Positions 34,030-46,201 of a DNA stretch of 64,000 nucleotides are shown piece by piece. This DNA comes from Cytidiella melzeri. Its lineage: Eukaryota; Basidiomycota; Agaricomycetes; Polyporales; Irpicaceae. Position 1 is the first letter of the stretch. Each line of letters opens with the position of its first letter. The DNA lies in NCBI GenBank assembly GCA_022592445.1, contig JABYQR010000002.1, forward strand, positions 310,001-374,000, in the 5' to 3' direction. A program made the translations under genes and the position numbers. A model generated the notes under the pieces. It was not told the origin of the DNA. It was given only the letters and a program-made list of their open reading frames with translations, and made no database searches.

Positions 34030-35449
34030 TGTCACAGATTTTCAATGTTTCTACAAGACTTGCCTTACCAGGCAACAGTATTATTGGGAATATTCAAGCG
34101 CTTGTCAAGTGCTTATCCAGCGCTTATCCGGTGTCTATTTAGGCGCTTATCCAGCGCTTATCTGGCGCTTATCAGGCGCCTATTCCGGCGCTTATTCTCA
34201 GTGCCTATCAATTGATGCGCTGATGCGCCTCCTGTCTCTGATGCGCTGATGTGCTCCTTTCCTTATCTGTGTATCACATGATAGAACTCTCTGGAACATT
34301 GTGGAACATGCTGGAACTATGATGTCATAGTATAGAACATTCCATTAGATGATGTCATAGTTCTTAGAACCTTCTGGAAGAGTCTAGCCTTGGAGCTGGG
34401 TCATGGGGTCAGGTCATGGGGACAATTGCTATTGGTTGATTATTGAAGTGGCACCACTAGGGCATAGGGCATGCTTAGTAAGGTAGATTACTTTGCTTAC
34501 TCAGGTAGGTATTAGGGGTCTTAGGGTAGTACCTGGGGACCTCCCCTTTGTAACAATAATGCTACACTCACCAGATAAGTTGGTTAACTTGAGGGGGATG
34601 TGGTGAGATAGAGAGTAAGAGTGGTGGTGAGCGAAGTACTGGTGGGTACTGAGTAGTCCTGGTTCAACAGAGTGGATAAGACTGAGGGGATATGCCCTCA
34701 GGAGTGCCTCTATATATACATGAAGGGGAGGACCCCAGGTACTACCTGACCCCTAATACCTACATGAGTAAGCGAAGTAATCTACCTTACTAAGCATGCC
34801 CTATGCCCTAGTGGTGCCACTTCAATAATCAACCAATAGCAATTGTCCCCATGACCTGACCCCATGACCCAGCTCCAAGGCTAGACTTGTTCTAGCTTGT
34901 TCTAAGACAAGGCTAGACTTTTCCAGAAGGTTCTAAGAACTATGACATCATCTAATGGAATGTTCTATACTATGACATCATAGTTCCAGCATGTTCCACA
35001 ATGTTCCAGAGAGTTCTATCATGTGATACACAGATAAGGAAAGGAGCGCATCAGCGCATCAGAGACAGAAGGCGCATCAGCGCATCAATTGATAGGCACT
35101 GAGAATAAGCGCCGGAATAGGCGCCTGATAAGCGCCAGATAAGCGTTGGATAAGCGCCTAAATAGACGCCGGATAAGCGCTGGATAAGCGCTTGACAAGC
35201 GCTTAAATATTCCCAATAATACCGTTGCCTGGTAAGGCAAGTCTTGTAGAAACATTGAAAATCTGTGACACCCTTCATGTATATATAGAGGCACTCCTGA
35301 GGGCATATCCCCTCAGTCTTATCCACTCTGTTGAACCAGGACTACTCAGTACCCACCAGTACTTTGCTCACCACCACTCTTACTCTCTATCTCACCACAT
35401 CACGCTCAAGTTAACCAACTTATCTGGTGAGTGTAGCATTACTGTTACA
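34030..35449 (-). mobile_element. Solo LTR (outer), interrupted by another LTR
   Basis: In reverse orientation it begins TGTCACA at 34030 and ends TGTTACA at 35449. GCAGC flanks it at 34025-34029 and 35450-35454. Without the inner copy it is about 693 bp. It belongs to the same family as 28409-29078. Confidence 0.88.
34549..35270 (+). mobile_element. Solo LTR (inner), 722 bp
   Basis: It runs from TGTAACA to TGTGACA and inserted into the outer LTR in the opposite direction. CCCTT is duplicated at 34544-34548 and 35271-35275. Arrays of GCGCTTATC-type units occupy 35100-35200. Confidence 0.9.
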
Positions 35450-35543
35450 GCAGCAATATCAAGAACGTAGCGGTTGCATGCGAAAAGCACCTGATCTTCA
35501 CAATATCAATCTGGATCACGTGACTGAGGTGATTGCCAATACT

Positions 35544-36237
35544 TCATGCCAGTGCGTGACTTTGCACCTTAAACTCAAACTGCACCCCGACACTGCACAG
35601 CAAGTCGTCTATGTCAACGCTGCTGCCATGGCTGAAAGAGAAGTTGGGATACAATAGAAAACGAGTTTGGAAAGACATGGAGAAGGGATGATGATTCTGA
35701 AGAAGGAGGTGGAAATTGGAATCGAGCAATGTGTGGTGCTTGGAGGTGAGTTTCAAGGATATGTCTTGTTGGTAGGGGGTGAGGAAGGTCCAGAAGGTGC
35801 ATTTAAGGTGTTGCTTGTGATCCCGATGGATCTGATCCACCTGGTCACGGTTTTTTACAAACAGAGTTGTGGTGTCACAGAAGAAGGCAGTAGTGATGTT
35901 GGTATAGTGAAGAGCCAACAAAGGAATGGAAAAAACAATTTTAAAGGCGAGGTAGATTGGAAGTTGATCAATTATGCCTTCCAAACCAAAGAAGCATGCG
36001 GGAACAAGGATGGAGATTATGGTAGCAACAAAGATGATGTAAGAAAACATTTTTGTCCCACGTTGGTATGGAGGAACTGGTGGCGGAGCAACTCTTGATG
36101 TAGTGTGAGCCTCTTTCAAGGGCTTCGTGTTGTTTGGGCATAACAACATTGATGTGGTAGTAGACGAGGAGAACAGAGAAGATGAGAGATGCAGTGGCAG
36201 CAATGTTGAGGGCAATAATGTCAGCGGCTGTGCTCAT
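35544..36237 (-). pseudogene. Third ORF of the chromovirus, membrane-protein-like
   Basis: The ATG at 36237 overlaps the chromodomain stop as ATGA. The protein opens MSTAADIIALNIAAT and forms a first hydrophobic segment (IAATASLIFSVLLVYYHI). A frame change near residue 40-50 follows. Two further hydrophobic stretches come next (FSYIIFVATIISILVPACFF and YLAFKIVFSIPLLALHY), then a more polar tail to about 35544. I do not recognise a family. An envelope-like ORF or a captured host gene are both possible. Confidence 0.5.
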
Positions 36238-37700
36238 TCTTGATATCTTTGCTTTGCTTTCTGCGGATTTTGGTCTTTATGTACTGCACTGGGGTATCTT
36301 TGATGGAACTCCGCAATAGCTTCTGTTGTGTTCCCCATATCTTGAGGTTGACTCCAGGAGTTCTCCAAATCTCCATACCCAGTCCACTTTACCAAGTAAT
36401 TGAGTTTCCCTTGCCTGTCATGGCAACTATGGAGTATCGCCTCAACTTTGTATGTATTCTTCTTCATCATTAATGATTTCTGGGGGTGGTTTGGAGTATG
36501 CTGGTCCATACTCCGGAGTTTCTATGAACAGGGTAAGAAGTCCGGCGTGGAATACAGGGTGGATCTTACAATCTGATGGTAGTCGGAATTTGTAGGTGAT
36601 TGGTCCCAGTACTTTGGTTATTTCAAATGGTCCATGGTGTTTGGGTGCTAGTTAAGCCGAGGGCCTTGTGGTAGTGATGTTCTTTCCTTCCAGCCAGACT
36701 TTCTGACCCACAGTGTATGGCTGAAACCCTCGTTTGTTGCGTGGCATGCAGACTGCTTCTGCTGCCATGTGGCTGCTGGCATGTAGCTCATCTCAGATCT
36801 GAACCATCTGATGGATGCACTCGGTGATAGAGGGAATGCTGGAATGCGGATTGATGACATCCACTACTCTGGGTTTGTACCCTAGTAGTGCTTTGAATGG
36901 GAATGTCAAATTGCCGAGTGATATCAGATGTTATGCGCAAACTCGGCAGTAGTAAGAAGTCTAGCCCAGTCAGTTTGGCAGTAATTGCAGAAGGCTCGGA
37001 GATACTGCTCTAATTCCTGATTGACATGTTCTGTTTTGCCATCTGTCTCGGGGTGATACACTGGGCTGATGTTCTGTTGAATGCCCAGTTTAGAGCAAAG
37101 TTCTCTCTGGAATTTGGCAGCAAACTGGGGTCCTTAATCAGATATGAATTTTTCTGGTAGGCCAAAGCGTCACCACACGTTGTGCATGTATAGTTCAGCC
37201 ATTACTTCAGCTGAGGTGTTGGTAGTGCACAGAACCAGTACCGTTGACTTGGTGCATCCCTGGTCCACTACAACCATGATTGCATTGTTGTTGTCACTTG
37301 CTGGTAATTCTCCTACAAAATCAACGGAAACCACTTGGAACGGTAAATAGCTCTTTTCAGAACTAATTGGGTAAATCGGAATGTTCTTGGGCTAGTTCTG
37401 AATCTTGACGCTTTGACACAAGGCACACCCTGTGACGTAGTTCTTGATAAATACAGTCATGCCTGGCCACTAGAAGGTTTGTTTAATGAGTTCTATTGTC
37501 TTGAATTATCCAGGGTGTCCTGTGACCACGGTGTCATGGTACAACTTTACCAAATCTTGTCAAAGTTGTTGGTCTTTTGGTACATAGATCTTGTCCTTCC
37601 AGTGTACTAGGCCGTCTTCTGCCTTCCAATTTTCTAGGTCATGTTTTACTACTTTGTTGCCTTTAGAGGCTAGTAGCATTTGTAGCGCTTTGCTGACTTG
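36234..37700 (-). pseudogene. Chromovirus integrase and chromodomain
   Basis: Recognisable parts are the H and CALCQ residues of the zinc-binding head, the catalytic Asp regions VDFVGELPASD and ISD-GPQFAAKF, and the Glu region VNQELEQYLRAF. Several in-frame stops interrupt it, including one next to the second Asp. The final part (36234-36509) is an open chromodomain with YKVEAILHSCHDRQGKL and YLVKWTGYGDLENSW, the targeting module of chromoviruses. Confidence 0.82.
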
Positions 37701-37917
37701 ATTGTCTAGTTTTGCAACCTGTCTGATGCGGTCAAAGAGTGGAGTATTGGTAGTTGTTGCAGGTGATCCTGATCTATTACTCGTAGATGAGCAAATATGT
37801 TCTGGTAGTAGGATTTGCTTGGAATTATCACCCCCTACCCCCTCCCCCTAGATTATGATCAACACATCTAGAAAGGGCATCGGGTACCGTCATTGTAGTC
37901 CCGGGTCGATGGAACAA

Positions 37918-39141
37918 TTAAAATTGGAATCTTGAAAGATACAATGCCCATTGTGCCTGTCTTTGGTTCAATTTGTGTGCTTCATTGAAATATGCAAGGT
38001 TCTGATGGTTGGTGTAGATGTCAAAATCATAAGTTGCTTCTTGTAAGTAGTGGTGCCGTTCTTCCAATGCACGCATAATGGCAAGAAGTTGCTTGTCATA
38101 GATGTTGTGATTCTGTTCAGTTACTGTCGTTGATTGAGAGAGATACGTGCAGGGGTGCCAATGTCCTGTTTCATCTTGCTGGGATAATACTGCTCCTGCT
38201 GCATAACTGGATGCATTGGTTTCCACTCAGAATGGTTTGTTTGTATCAGGCATAGTGAGTAGTGGTGCACTACAGAAGACTCTCTTCAATTTGTCAAAGG
38301 CAGTTTGACAGGCCACCGTCCAGTCCCATACAGTTGTTTTCTTGGTCAGGTGGTACAATGGTTGCGCGATGTCGGAAAAGTTGGGGATAAACCGTTGATA
38401 GAAGTTGGCAAATCCAAGGAATGATTGGACTTCTTTGACTATGCAAGGTATTAGCCAATGAGCCACTGCAGAAACCTTACCCGGGTCCATCTCCAGGTTG
38501 TTGTAAGACACAATGAGCCTGAGGTACTTGATGCGTGATTGTTGGAACATGCATTTCTTCGGTTTCAGGAATAAGTCGTTGTCTTTCAGCCGTTGTAACA
38601 CCTGTTTGATGAGGATGTCATGCGTTGCTCAGTCTTTGGTAAAGATGAGGATGTCGTCCATATAAACTACTACATGCCCAGTGTCAATGAGATCTGCAAA
38701 GATCTTGTTCATTATGGATCAGAACATTGCTGGTGTATTGGTAAGTCCAAAGAGCATGACTGTCGGCTTGAGCAGACCAAGATTGGTCTCAAATGCCGCT
38801 TTCCACTTGTTGCCCTCTTTCATGCATACATTGTTGTATCCCCATTGTACATCGAGTTTGGTGAAGATCTTTGCACCTTTGAGTTTGTCAATGAGTTCTG
38901 GAATTAAAGATAGTGGGTATGTGTCCTTCTTTGTCATGGTGTTCAGAATTTGGTAGGTCTTGTATTGGTCACATAGAGCCATCCTTTTTCTTGAAAAAGA
39001 AGAATGGAGAAGCCATTGTGGATTTTGAGGGTTATATGTATCCTTTCCACAGGTGTTCCATGATGAACTTGTTGAGTTCAATCTGTTCCAGTTGTGACAG
39101 CGGGTAAAATTTACAGTTCTTTGTTTCTGCTCCCAGTACAA
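37918..39141 (-). pseudogene. Chromovirus reverse transcriptase and RNase H
   Basis: Reverse transcriptase motifs include FTKLDVQWGYNNV, LFGLTNTPAMF and the catalytic VYMDDILIF at about 38655. FLGFANFYQRFIPNFS marks the RT/RNase H junction. RNase H shows ETNASSYAAGAVLSQ and YDKQLLAIMRALEE. In-frame stops separate PAMF from the next segment and follow FTKD (a TGA where Trp is usual). The enzyme is not functional as it stands. Confidence 0.85.
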
Positions 39142-39438
39142 GGTCTATTGTGTGATCCCATTTGCTTCGTTCTGGTAGTTGTTCTGATGCGTGCTTCTCA
39201 AACACAAATCATAATCCCAAGGATTCAGCTGGTAAAATGTCTTCAATAGTTTGTTCATGTTTCTCCTTGTGCTGCACTTTGGCCACTTGTTGAGACACAT
39301 TGTATTTGCCCCGGATATAGATGAGATCTTTGCCTCCTGCTATTGCTTCTTCTATGGTCTCTTTGTGCCATAAATAGTCCTTGGCCCAATAGAGCAACTC
39401 TTCTTGTTCAGCTACCCATTCTGGAGTGACCAAGATCT

Positions 39439-40119
39439 TTAAACGTGTAAGATAGTCTGCAGTGTATCTGCAGGCATTTCCTTATGTGTTGTACGATGAT
39501 TTTGGTGCCACACAATTTCTTCTGGGAGTTGGATCATTGGTTCCATGATGTGGGCAACGTCTGAAGGGAGCGTTTCTCCGGCATAGGTCAGGAATTCCTC
39601 AACTTCTTCTACCAAGAATGAATGTTTCTTTGTCAATGGAGTTGATGCGAGTTTGTCGGTTGCTGTGAACTGTTTTGCAAGTAGCTGTATCCACTTGATT
39701 GTTTGAATGATCTTTATTGTGAGGGGATCTTGAAAATGGACCTTGTTGCCGTCTTTGAATTGTATACATTTGGTCTTGCAGTTGACAGAGGGATTGTGCC
39801 TCTTTAACCAAGTCATTCCTAGGATGACATTGTCTCGACCGAGGTTGGTTACATAGAACAGTTCATAGTGGATCCTGTGTCCAACTACTAATGGCAGATA
39901 TATGCCATGAGTAACATGTCCTGCCGCATTGATGGTACCATCAATGTTCTGAACTCCAAACAGCTTAGGTAACAGGTTTGCCTCCCACTTGTTACGATTG
40001 AGTACTTTTTCATGGATAAAGCAATGTGTTGCACCACTGTCAACCAAGACTTGAACTTTGACAATTTCGCGATTATGTGTGATTTTACCAGCAAATGATA
40101 TTGAAAGGTCACTAGCCAT
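39439..40119 (-). pseudogene. Chromovirus aspartic protease region
   Basis: The retroviral-type aspartic protease signature VLVDSGATHCFIHEK is present near residues 25-40, and VILGMTWLKRHNP follows about 70 residues later, as in Ty3/gypsy proteases. The frame of about 226 residues is open, but it is separated from the reverse transcriptase by stops. Confidence 0.8.
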
Positions 40120-40397
40120 TACATGATTTGCCTTGATCCTGACACATGTTGAGGGTGTAGGATAAACTGAAAACCCTCTCTTTCTTCGAGCTCATCTAAG
40201 AACAGGCCTCTCTCCTCAACTGGTAGCCCTGCTACAGCCCTATAGACCATTTCCAAACTCGGCTGAGTTTTGGGATTCCATCCTGCCATTCTTGGACCTG
40301 GAAGAGGGGTGGCCCTACCCACTCTAAGTTGAGCCACCTCTCCACTTCCTCCTGAGTTACTCCCAAATCCTCCAGTTTGTGTGCTGCCCAACTTATC

Positions 40398-40879
40398 TGT
40401 CACAAACATGCATACTTTTTTCCTTTTCTTTTCCTTTTATTTTCCTTATCTTATCTTATCGATGGCACATGGATCCTGCATGTGATCAAGTACATGTGAC
40501 AGACTGGTCACATGATCATAGAAGGTGCTGGAACATTGTGGAACATTGCACCATAGCACACCATACGTTCTCACGGCAGTGTTAGAAGTACAGTGGTACC
40601 AGGGGTCCTTGTCTGAGATGTATATAAACTCACCCTGTAGCTCCCTAAAGACCTCATATTCTACCTCCTGGTCTTTAGGTGACGTCTACCTTGTACCTAG
40701 TCCACTACTGTACTACTATAACCTGGTCTTTAGCTCATTGTTAGCTACTCCCAAGTTGTTGTTTCTTTTTCATCATCACCATCTCCCTTGTCATCATTGT
40801 CCACGCAAGTTCACTCGTTGTTCCTCCACCTCCGTTGTCACTTCCTCGCTCTTCATAGAGTTTGGTTGTGTTCCTGACA
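40398..40879 (+). mobile_element. Solo LTR between gag and protease, 482 bp
   Basis: It begins TGTCACAAAC and ends GTTCCTGACA (TGTCA/TGACA inverted ends). TTATC is duplicated at 40393-40397 and 40880-40884. A TATA-like GTATATAAAC lies near 40620. Removing it with one duplication rejoins the gag frame, which supports the limits. It is a different LTR family from the TGTAACA type. Confidence 0.8.
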
Positions 40880-40884
40880 TTATC

Positions 40885-43500
40885 CAGTAGGAGTTGTTGG
40901 CCCGGTCTATCATATCCACCCCTGTGAAGGCCATTGTTCTCCATTCCCTCATGCACTCCGCCTCCTGATTAGTCATGAAGACTCCGTTCCTGTGTTCGGC
41001 GGGACCCCAGAACTTGCAGGGTTCCCCCTCTATCGTGTCGGCAATGTAGCTCTTTGAAAGCTCTAAATGTCTTGCCTGAATTGCCCGCCATGCTGCCATG
41101 TGTGCAACAGATAACTCCTGCAGTATCCTCTTGACCAACCTCCTCCCTTCTCATCTCCATAGTTTTGGCACCTGGTCTTTCTCCTTCAACCATTGTTGCA
41201 GCTCGGAGTGCAGGTGGCGGGTTTTGCGCTCCAGGTTGCGCATGTGGGTTTGGTCTATAGTCAGGATGGAAGGAAAGGTAGTTAGCTTTGTGATCAGGCT
41301 GATGGCACCTGAAGCACAGGTTGTCTCTGAAGTGACGCTCACAATCTGCTGCATTCATAACTCTTGCGGTGGCTTGGCTGTTGTTGGAGTAGGGGGTTCA
41401 AGTAGACTGACTCCCCCTCTTGCTCCTGCCACGGTCATTATAAGCAGCCAGATCGAGTGTCAGGAGTTGCCGGTTTGTTTCAAACTGGAGTGCTTCTATC
41501 ATCAATTCTCCGAGGTTTTCTGGCTTGTGGCAGAGATTGTGGAGGGTGTTAAGGAGGTTTCACTTGAGTCTGCACTACTAAGCCATCACCACTGTCTTGT
41601 CTCGGTTCTCACCGTAGAGCTACTAGCAAACGAAAGGTAATACTATTGCATTAGTGGTCAGTAGTAGGAATGTTTCGTATATAAAAGGGAATTACCAGCA
41701 AACAAAAGATTTCAAGAGGAAGCGGCAAGGTCGGCAAACAATGAGAGTGAGACAGGAGTGATCAAAGTGAAAAGGCGAGGCGAATGACGCGCGCATTATC
41801 TCCGGCAACAACCCCACTCCCACGCTCGCTGTCTACAACGATGAGCGCTGTTTCAAATAAAATGCTGTACATACTGAATCATGTATGTTAAACATTATTC
41901 TGAATGAATTCTACAGTCCCCCAGCCTGTAGGGACCTCCACAGGCAGATATGTGCTTGGGAGCATGTCAATTTTGCCTTTTCTCACCTTTGTAGCATCTT
42001 AGAAGCATCAGAATTGGCAGCAGGGACAATGTAATACCTTGTACTATTGCTTTTTAGGGTGCTCTAAACGAATGGATAGGTGCGCCAAGCCCGCGCCCAA
42101 TGGTTACGCGGTGGGAGGGCGCTTTGTACCTTTTGGGAGGCAGGAGGGGAGCAGTCACACTACAATCGGCCCAGCCGCTATTCCGCCAATCGGGCACATT
42201 ATTGTACGTCTATATACATGGGAGAACACTTTCTATTATGTGTGCAATTTATTGTACAAGATGATCCATGTGTGGCCACCCATCTCTATTCTCCACCATG
42301 TTCAATGCATAGCACCTTATCCTTTGTCTCAAATAACATGGTTTCTTCACCAATTCTTCGCATGTGTATTCAAAATTAATCTAACAAAGCCACTAGATGT
42401 TAGGAACAGTACATGTATATACAGAGGGCCAGACACACCTGTGGCCACTACAGATCTGGCTACAGTGAGAGATGTATCAAGTAATTATTGAATCGGACTT
42501 CATAATCGTTTTCTACACACTTGATTACCCTATATAGCCAAAAATAACTAAGTGAATCGAAGGGGAAGCCATGGAATTATGCTATACAGCGCTCATCGTT
42601 GTAGACAGCGAGCGCGGGAGCAGGGACGTTGCCAGAGATAATCCGCGCGTGATTGATGGGAGATGATGGTGAGCGCAAGGGCGGGAGCACAATGGGCAGG
42701 GACCGATGAACTTAGATATTTGAGTTGATTCTTGAACGGTTTATCAAAACGTGAAGAATGTTTGAAAGCCGCGTGTTACCATAAAGGGATGAAAAATTGC
42801 TGCCACTGGCGGTGATCGTAATAGTAATACTATTAGTTTGTAATATATAGCACCGTACTGGCCCAGCAATATGGAAAAAGCATTGTTGTATTCTTGGATT
42901 GTTTGCAAAACCCTGATTTTCCCTTTCAAGTTTGGCCAACGCTCATTCTCTGAATCCTTTGTCCTGGAAGAACATCAACACTTCTTCGCAGAATTCTCTC
43001 CAGTGTGGGAAGTCTTCCATCAGGTATTGTTTCTTCTTTAGCATAGCCCATGGTCCAGCCGTTTCTCTGTTTATGTAACTGAGTACGCAAACAATCTTGT
43101 GTATAGCTAGAGCAAATTGCTTAGGCTGCATCCTGATGTACATCAACATGTTGGTCCACCATTTGTCAAACTTCTCGGCCCTGCCCTCAAACTCTTGGGG
43201 ATCACAGAGTTTGAGCTTCTCCCACTCGCTCTCAAGTGGTGCTTGATCATTGGTTGGGGCATTGGAGTATCTATCAAAGGGGTATTTGGAGTCAAAAGGA
43301 TCTGATTGTCTCCTCTTCTCATGACCTTCCCTGTCATAGGGTTGAAAGAGGGGTCGATGTGGGTCTGGTGCTGAGGAGTTGTTGTCATCAGGGGTAGTGA
43401 ATGGTGTAAATGGCCTTTGTTCTCTTTCAGTCTTTGATGCTTGGGTACCTGCTGTTTTCCCAGTAACTTTGATTTGTATTGCTTCTTCAGGAGTATTCAT
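40885..43500 (-). pseudogene. Chromovirus gag, interrupted
   Basis: The frame starts at ATG 43500 and has the Ty3-type capsid core (DPQEFEGRAEKFDKWWTN, KIVCVLSYINRETAGPWA). It is lost near 42850 where a DNA element is inserted, and resumes below 41640 (LMIEALQFETNRQLLTLDL). A zinc knuckle follows near 41330 (CFRCHQPDHKANY), where the usual last Cys appears to be lost. Confidence 0.78.
41650..42826. mobile_element. DNA-transposon-like insertion in chromovirus gag
   Basis: Strong inverted repeats of about 65 bp lie at 41787-41853 and 42588-42654 (both contain GCTCGCTGTCTACAACGATG on one strand or the other). The gag frame breaks about 140-170 bp further out on each side. There GTAATACTATT stands at both junctions (about 41638-41648 and 42826-42836), which may be a target duplication partly merged with the ends. 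The interior has no recognisable protein. Confidence 0.65.
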
Positions 43501-43740
43501 TGTTGGTTTTATTGCTACAGAAGTTCTTCTAACAATAATGGCAGTGTGTTACTAGCAGATGGTACTTCTGCTTGTCTCTTGTCATGTCTTCTGGCTTCTC
43601 ACAAGTGTTTCTCAGCTTGGGCAACGTCCACGAATTCAAAGTCTAGGTGTGATGGTCTTACTGTTTGGTTTGCTAGCTCACAATTGGGACAAATATCAGC
43701 TGTGCAATGTTCCCACTCATTGTCGTGGTCAAGATAGACA

Positions 43741-44579
43741 TCTCTTCTTGTAGAAAAAGTGTGGCTTTTGGTAGCAGGGGAGGGTTGTTTTGGCTCCTAC
43801 TGTCATATGCTTCTGATGTCTGATGTGCCTAAGTGCTGCTTCCCATCCAGGGTAAGGCTAGCGAGGATGATAAGGGATTGCAGCAAGACCGCAGTCATTG
43901 CCAATCAAGTTGATCTTCTTGGTGCGGAGGGTAGACCCAGAAAGTCTATTCAAATGTTAAGACTGACTATTGTCAAGAGACAAGTTGTCAAGTCAGAACC
44001 CCTTGGTGTAACTACACACAAGGTCAAATGATGGTCTAGGCCGTGCAGTTGCTGTCAAGCACAATGGCAGACAGATGATGGATTAATAGAAGGAATATGG
44101 ATACGAAGTGGATAGACTGAGGTTCTAGCACCATGTCTAGCAGCTATTTATACATGTTGGCCTAACTACTTTTGGACCAGCCCGAAGTAGTGGTAACGAA
44201 TTGGAGGAATAGAAAGGAAGAACAATACACAGAGAACAATAGCTACTTTGGCAAGCCAATGGGAGAAAAGACCGTTAAGGCACAGAAATAAGGGACAATA
44301 GAAAGATGGACCATAAAGCAAAGATCAATAGAGAAGGGGTTGAACCCGAAACAGGGGATAGATGGGGTTGGATCCGATGGAATGGTAATGGAGGTATGGA
44401 AAGGCCAAGGATTGAACCAAGGCAATGGTAACCAATTGGAGTTAGGTCTGAGGTTTGAATAGATACAAGAAGATAACCGATGACATAGTAGTCCATGTTG
44501 AACAGAGGCAATGTGGATCAGGGAATGAGGAAGGAAGGACAAGTTGGATTGTCAATGCAAATGTAAGGAAGACAAGTAG
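43741..44579. other. Unresolved sequence between two retroelements
   Basis: This stretch contains no recognisable gene. It probably includes the chromovirus leader or 5' LTR and the interrupted remainder of the copia fragment at 44580-44972, but I could not fix either boundary. Confidence 0.4.
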
Positions 44580-44972
44580 TTATCAGGATGATTGAAGAAG
44601 CAAAGAAAAATAATAGGGTGTGAAGACCGTTTGTAACAATCTCTCCTGTCTCTGGGTGTTCAACCTCCTCCTTGTATGTCCTTCAGAGTTTAGGTACAAG
44701 GGGGGAATAGAGTTAGGTCCCTCAAAATACTTCCAGAGATGAATTGCCCTTAATTTTGCTTCAACTTGCATGGTCCAAGACTTCAAGTCCTGTATGAATT
44801 GACGCTGCCATCATCCTCGAGTCTAGGGAGTTTGTTCTCAGAAGAATTAGTATTCGGAAGGTTTGACATGTCAATGTATTGGCTGCTAAGGGCACAAAAT
44901 GAATAGAGTAATGGCTCGGAGATGAAAATCTTTGAAGTCTGATGCAATTATGCACAGCCAGGGCTCATAACC
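44580..44972 (-). pseudogene. Copia gag 5' fragment with primer binding site
   Basis: On the minus strand the primer site GGTTATGAGCCC (44961-44972) is followed by a leader and a gag start. SWTMQVEAKLRAIHLWKY and FEGPNSIPP are typical of copia Gag N-termini. A frameshift lies between the ATG region and this core, and similarity ends near 44580. LTR sequence should begin at 44973 (TGTCGAATTG), but its other end is not evident. This is not the same copia element as 27140-33909. Confidence 0.6.
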
Positions 44973-44989
44973 TGTCGAATTGATAGGTC

Positions 44990-45062
44990 TGGCACAAGGT
45001 AAGCATCAGATAATTTCATACAATGCATAAGGTGTACCTGGCACAGGGTAAGCATCAGATGC
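44990..45062 (+). repeat. Direct repeat CTGGCACARGGTAAGCATCAG
   Basis: Two near-identical copies of about 23 bp lie at about 44989-45011 and 45030-45052. They sit in the presumed copia LTR remnant upstream of the next gene. Confidence 0.75.
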
Positions 45063-45268
45063 TGGACCCCTGTGCCATTTGGGGTGTTCTATATAAAGGT
45101 ACTCGATCATCGGAAGTCCGTGTATAGTATCCCGAATCTCTCTCTCTCTCTCGGCACTGATGCGCCTCCCGTATCCTTCCTAATCCGTATCTCCTCGCGT
45201 GTCACCAGTTGACACTGCCTGATCCTTTCAATCACCCCGCCGATAATGACTTGCGCCGTCGCAGCCAT

Positions 45269-46201
45269 ATGTCTGGCAGTTTCGACTGCAGATCACCAGT
45301 AGAGCAGGCCGGTCATGCTACGAGCGTTGATTATGTTGAGCACACTTCCGTGACGTACACGACAGCAGAGCTGCAGCACATCTTACCATCCACCAGCCCC
45401 TCTTTCGCAAATTCATTATACTCGAGCCTAACGGGGGCGTTAGGTAAAGATGCTAATCACGACATTGCACCACCACATCAACAACCAGCTGTATATGTAC
45501 CTCCCGCACCACCACCACCACCACCACCACCACCTGCTAATGCCTCCCCCCATCACCAATTTCCTCCCTACGCAAGTGCCCAATTGTCCACAAGCGAGAT
45601 GGAGACACCGGATTCCGAGAATCCCTACCCAAGGCAACGGGCTTCTAGCTACAAAAAGCTCCTCGGAGTCAGCAGACCCAAGGGTCTGGCAGAACCCTCC
45701 TGCTTTCACGGAAGGGTTTGCAGAGGCAGATCCATCAGATGCGCTTGCAGGCCCCGCGCTGAAGCAGCGTCCGGCGGACGATGGATGCAATCGGTTCCTA
45801 GAGTCCTAGACGACCTGTGAGAAGGCTATAGGGCACAATACGTTATCGACGAGAAGCTCTCGCAAGCGGGCTCAGACCGAATCCACAGAGATCTAGTTCG
45901 TGTCATCGAAACAGGTCCTGAAGCGGGCGCAGCCAACAATACCGTGAGTCTGAGCCTCTACAGGAATGTGTTGCGTAACAGAACGCTGAAAGTGAGCGGT
46001 CAGTTCAAAGAATGCCGTGTCTGCGCAAGATATTCGTCGCATTATTATGGAAATTTCAAATTCAGTAAGGTACAGCACCAGAATTCCGCCAGGCACCGCC
46101 GTGCCGTAGCGCTGTTTTTGGGCTTGTCGAAAGACAACATCTCGCCGCCCTCTGTCATGTTCTCCTGCTGTTGGGAACAGGCGGGCTGCACTAAGCAGTG
46201 A
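45269..46201 (+). CDS. Putative gene of unknown function, model uncertain
   Basis: A TATA-like TATATAAAG lies near 45091-45099, followed by a CT repeat. The best ATG is 45269 (MSGSFDCRSPVEQAG). The frame has a run of nine or more prolines (near 45510) and changes near 45650-45680 to one containing NPPAFTEGFAEADPSDAL. A later open stretch (about 45835-46200) includes VIDEKLSQAGSDRIHRDLV and a Cys pair (CRVCARYSSHYYG). I could not join these with good splice sites, so the gene may be damaged or the model wrong. No family is recognised. Confidence 0.3.

Larger units (their letters stand above)
35455..43740 (-). mobile_element. Ty3/gypsy chromovirus, decayed
   Basis: On the minus strand the parts lie in the order gag (from 43500), protease, reverse transcriptase, RNase H, integrase, chromodomain and an extra ORF. 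Stops and frame breaks occur throughout pol. I could not find a matching LTR pair; the 3' side is disrupted by the LTRs at 34030-35449 and the copia element. Two later insertions sit in gag (40398-40879 and about 41650-42826). The limits of the element are therefore approximate. Confidence 0.82.

Noticed and set aside
35455..44972. LTR pair for the chromovirus
   Set aside because: I searched both sides for a shared sequence with TG-CA ends next to a primer site and found none, so no LTRs are annotated.
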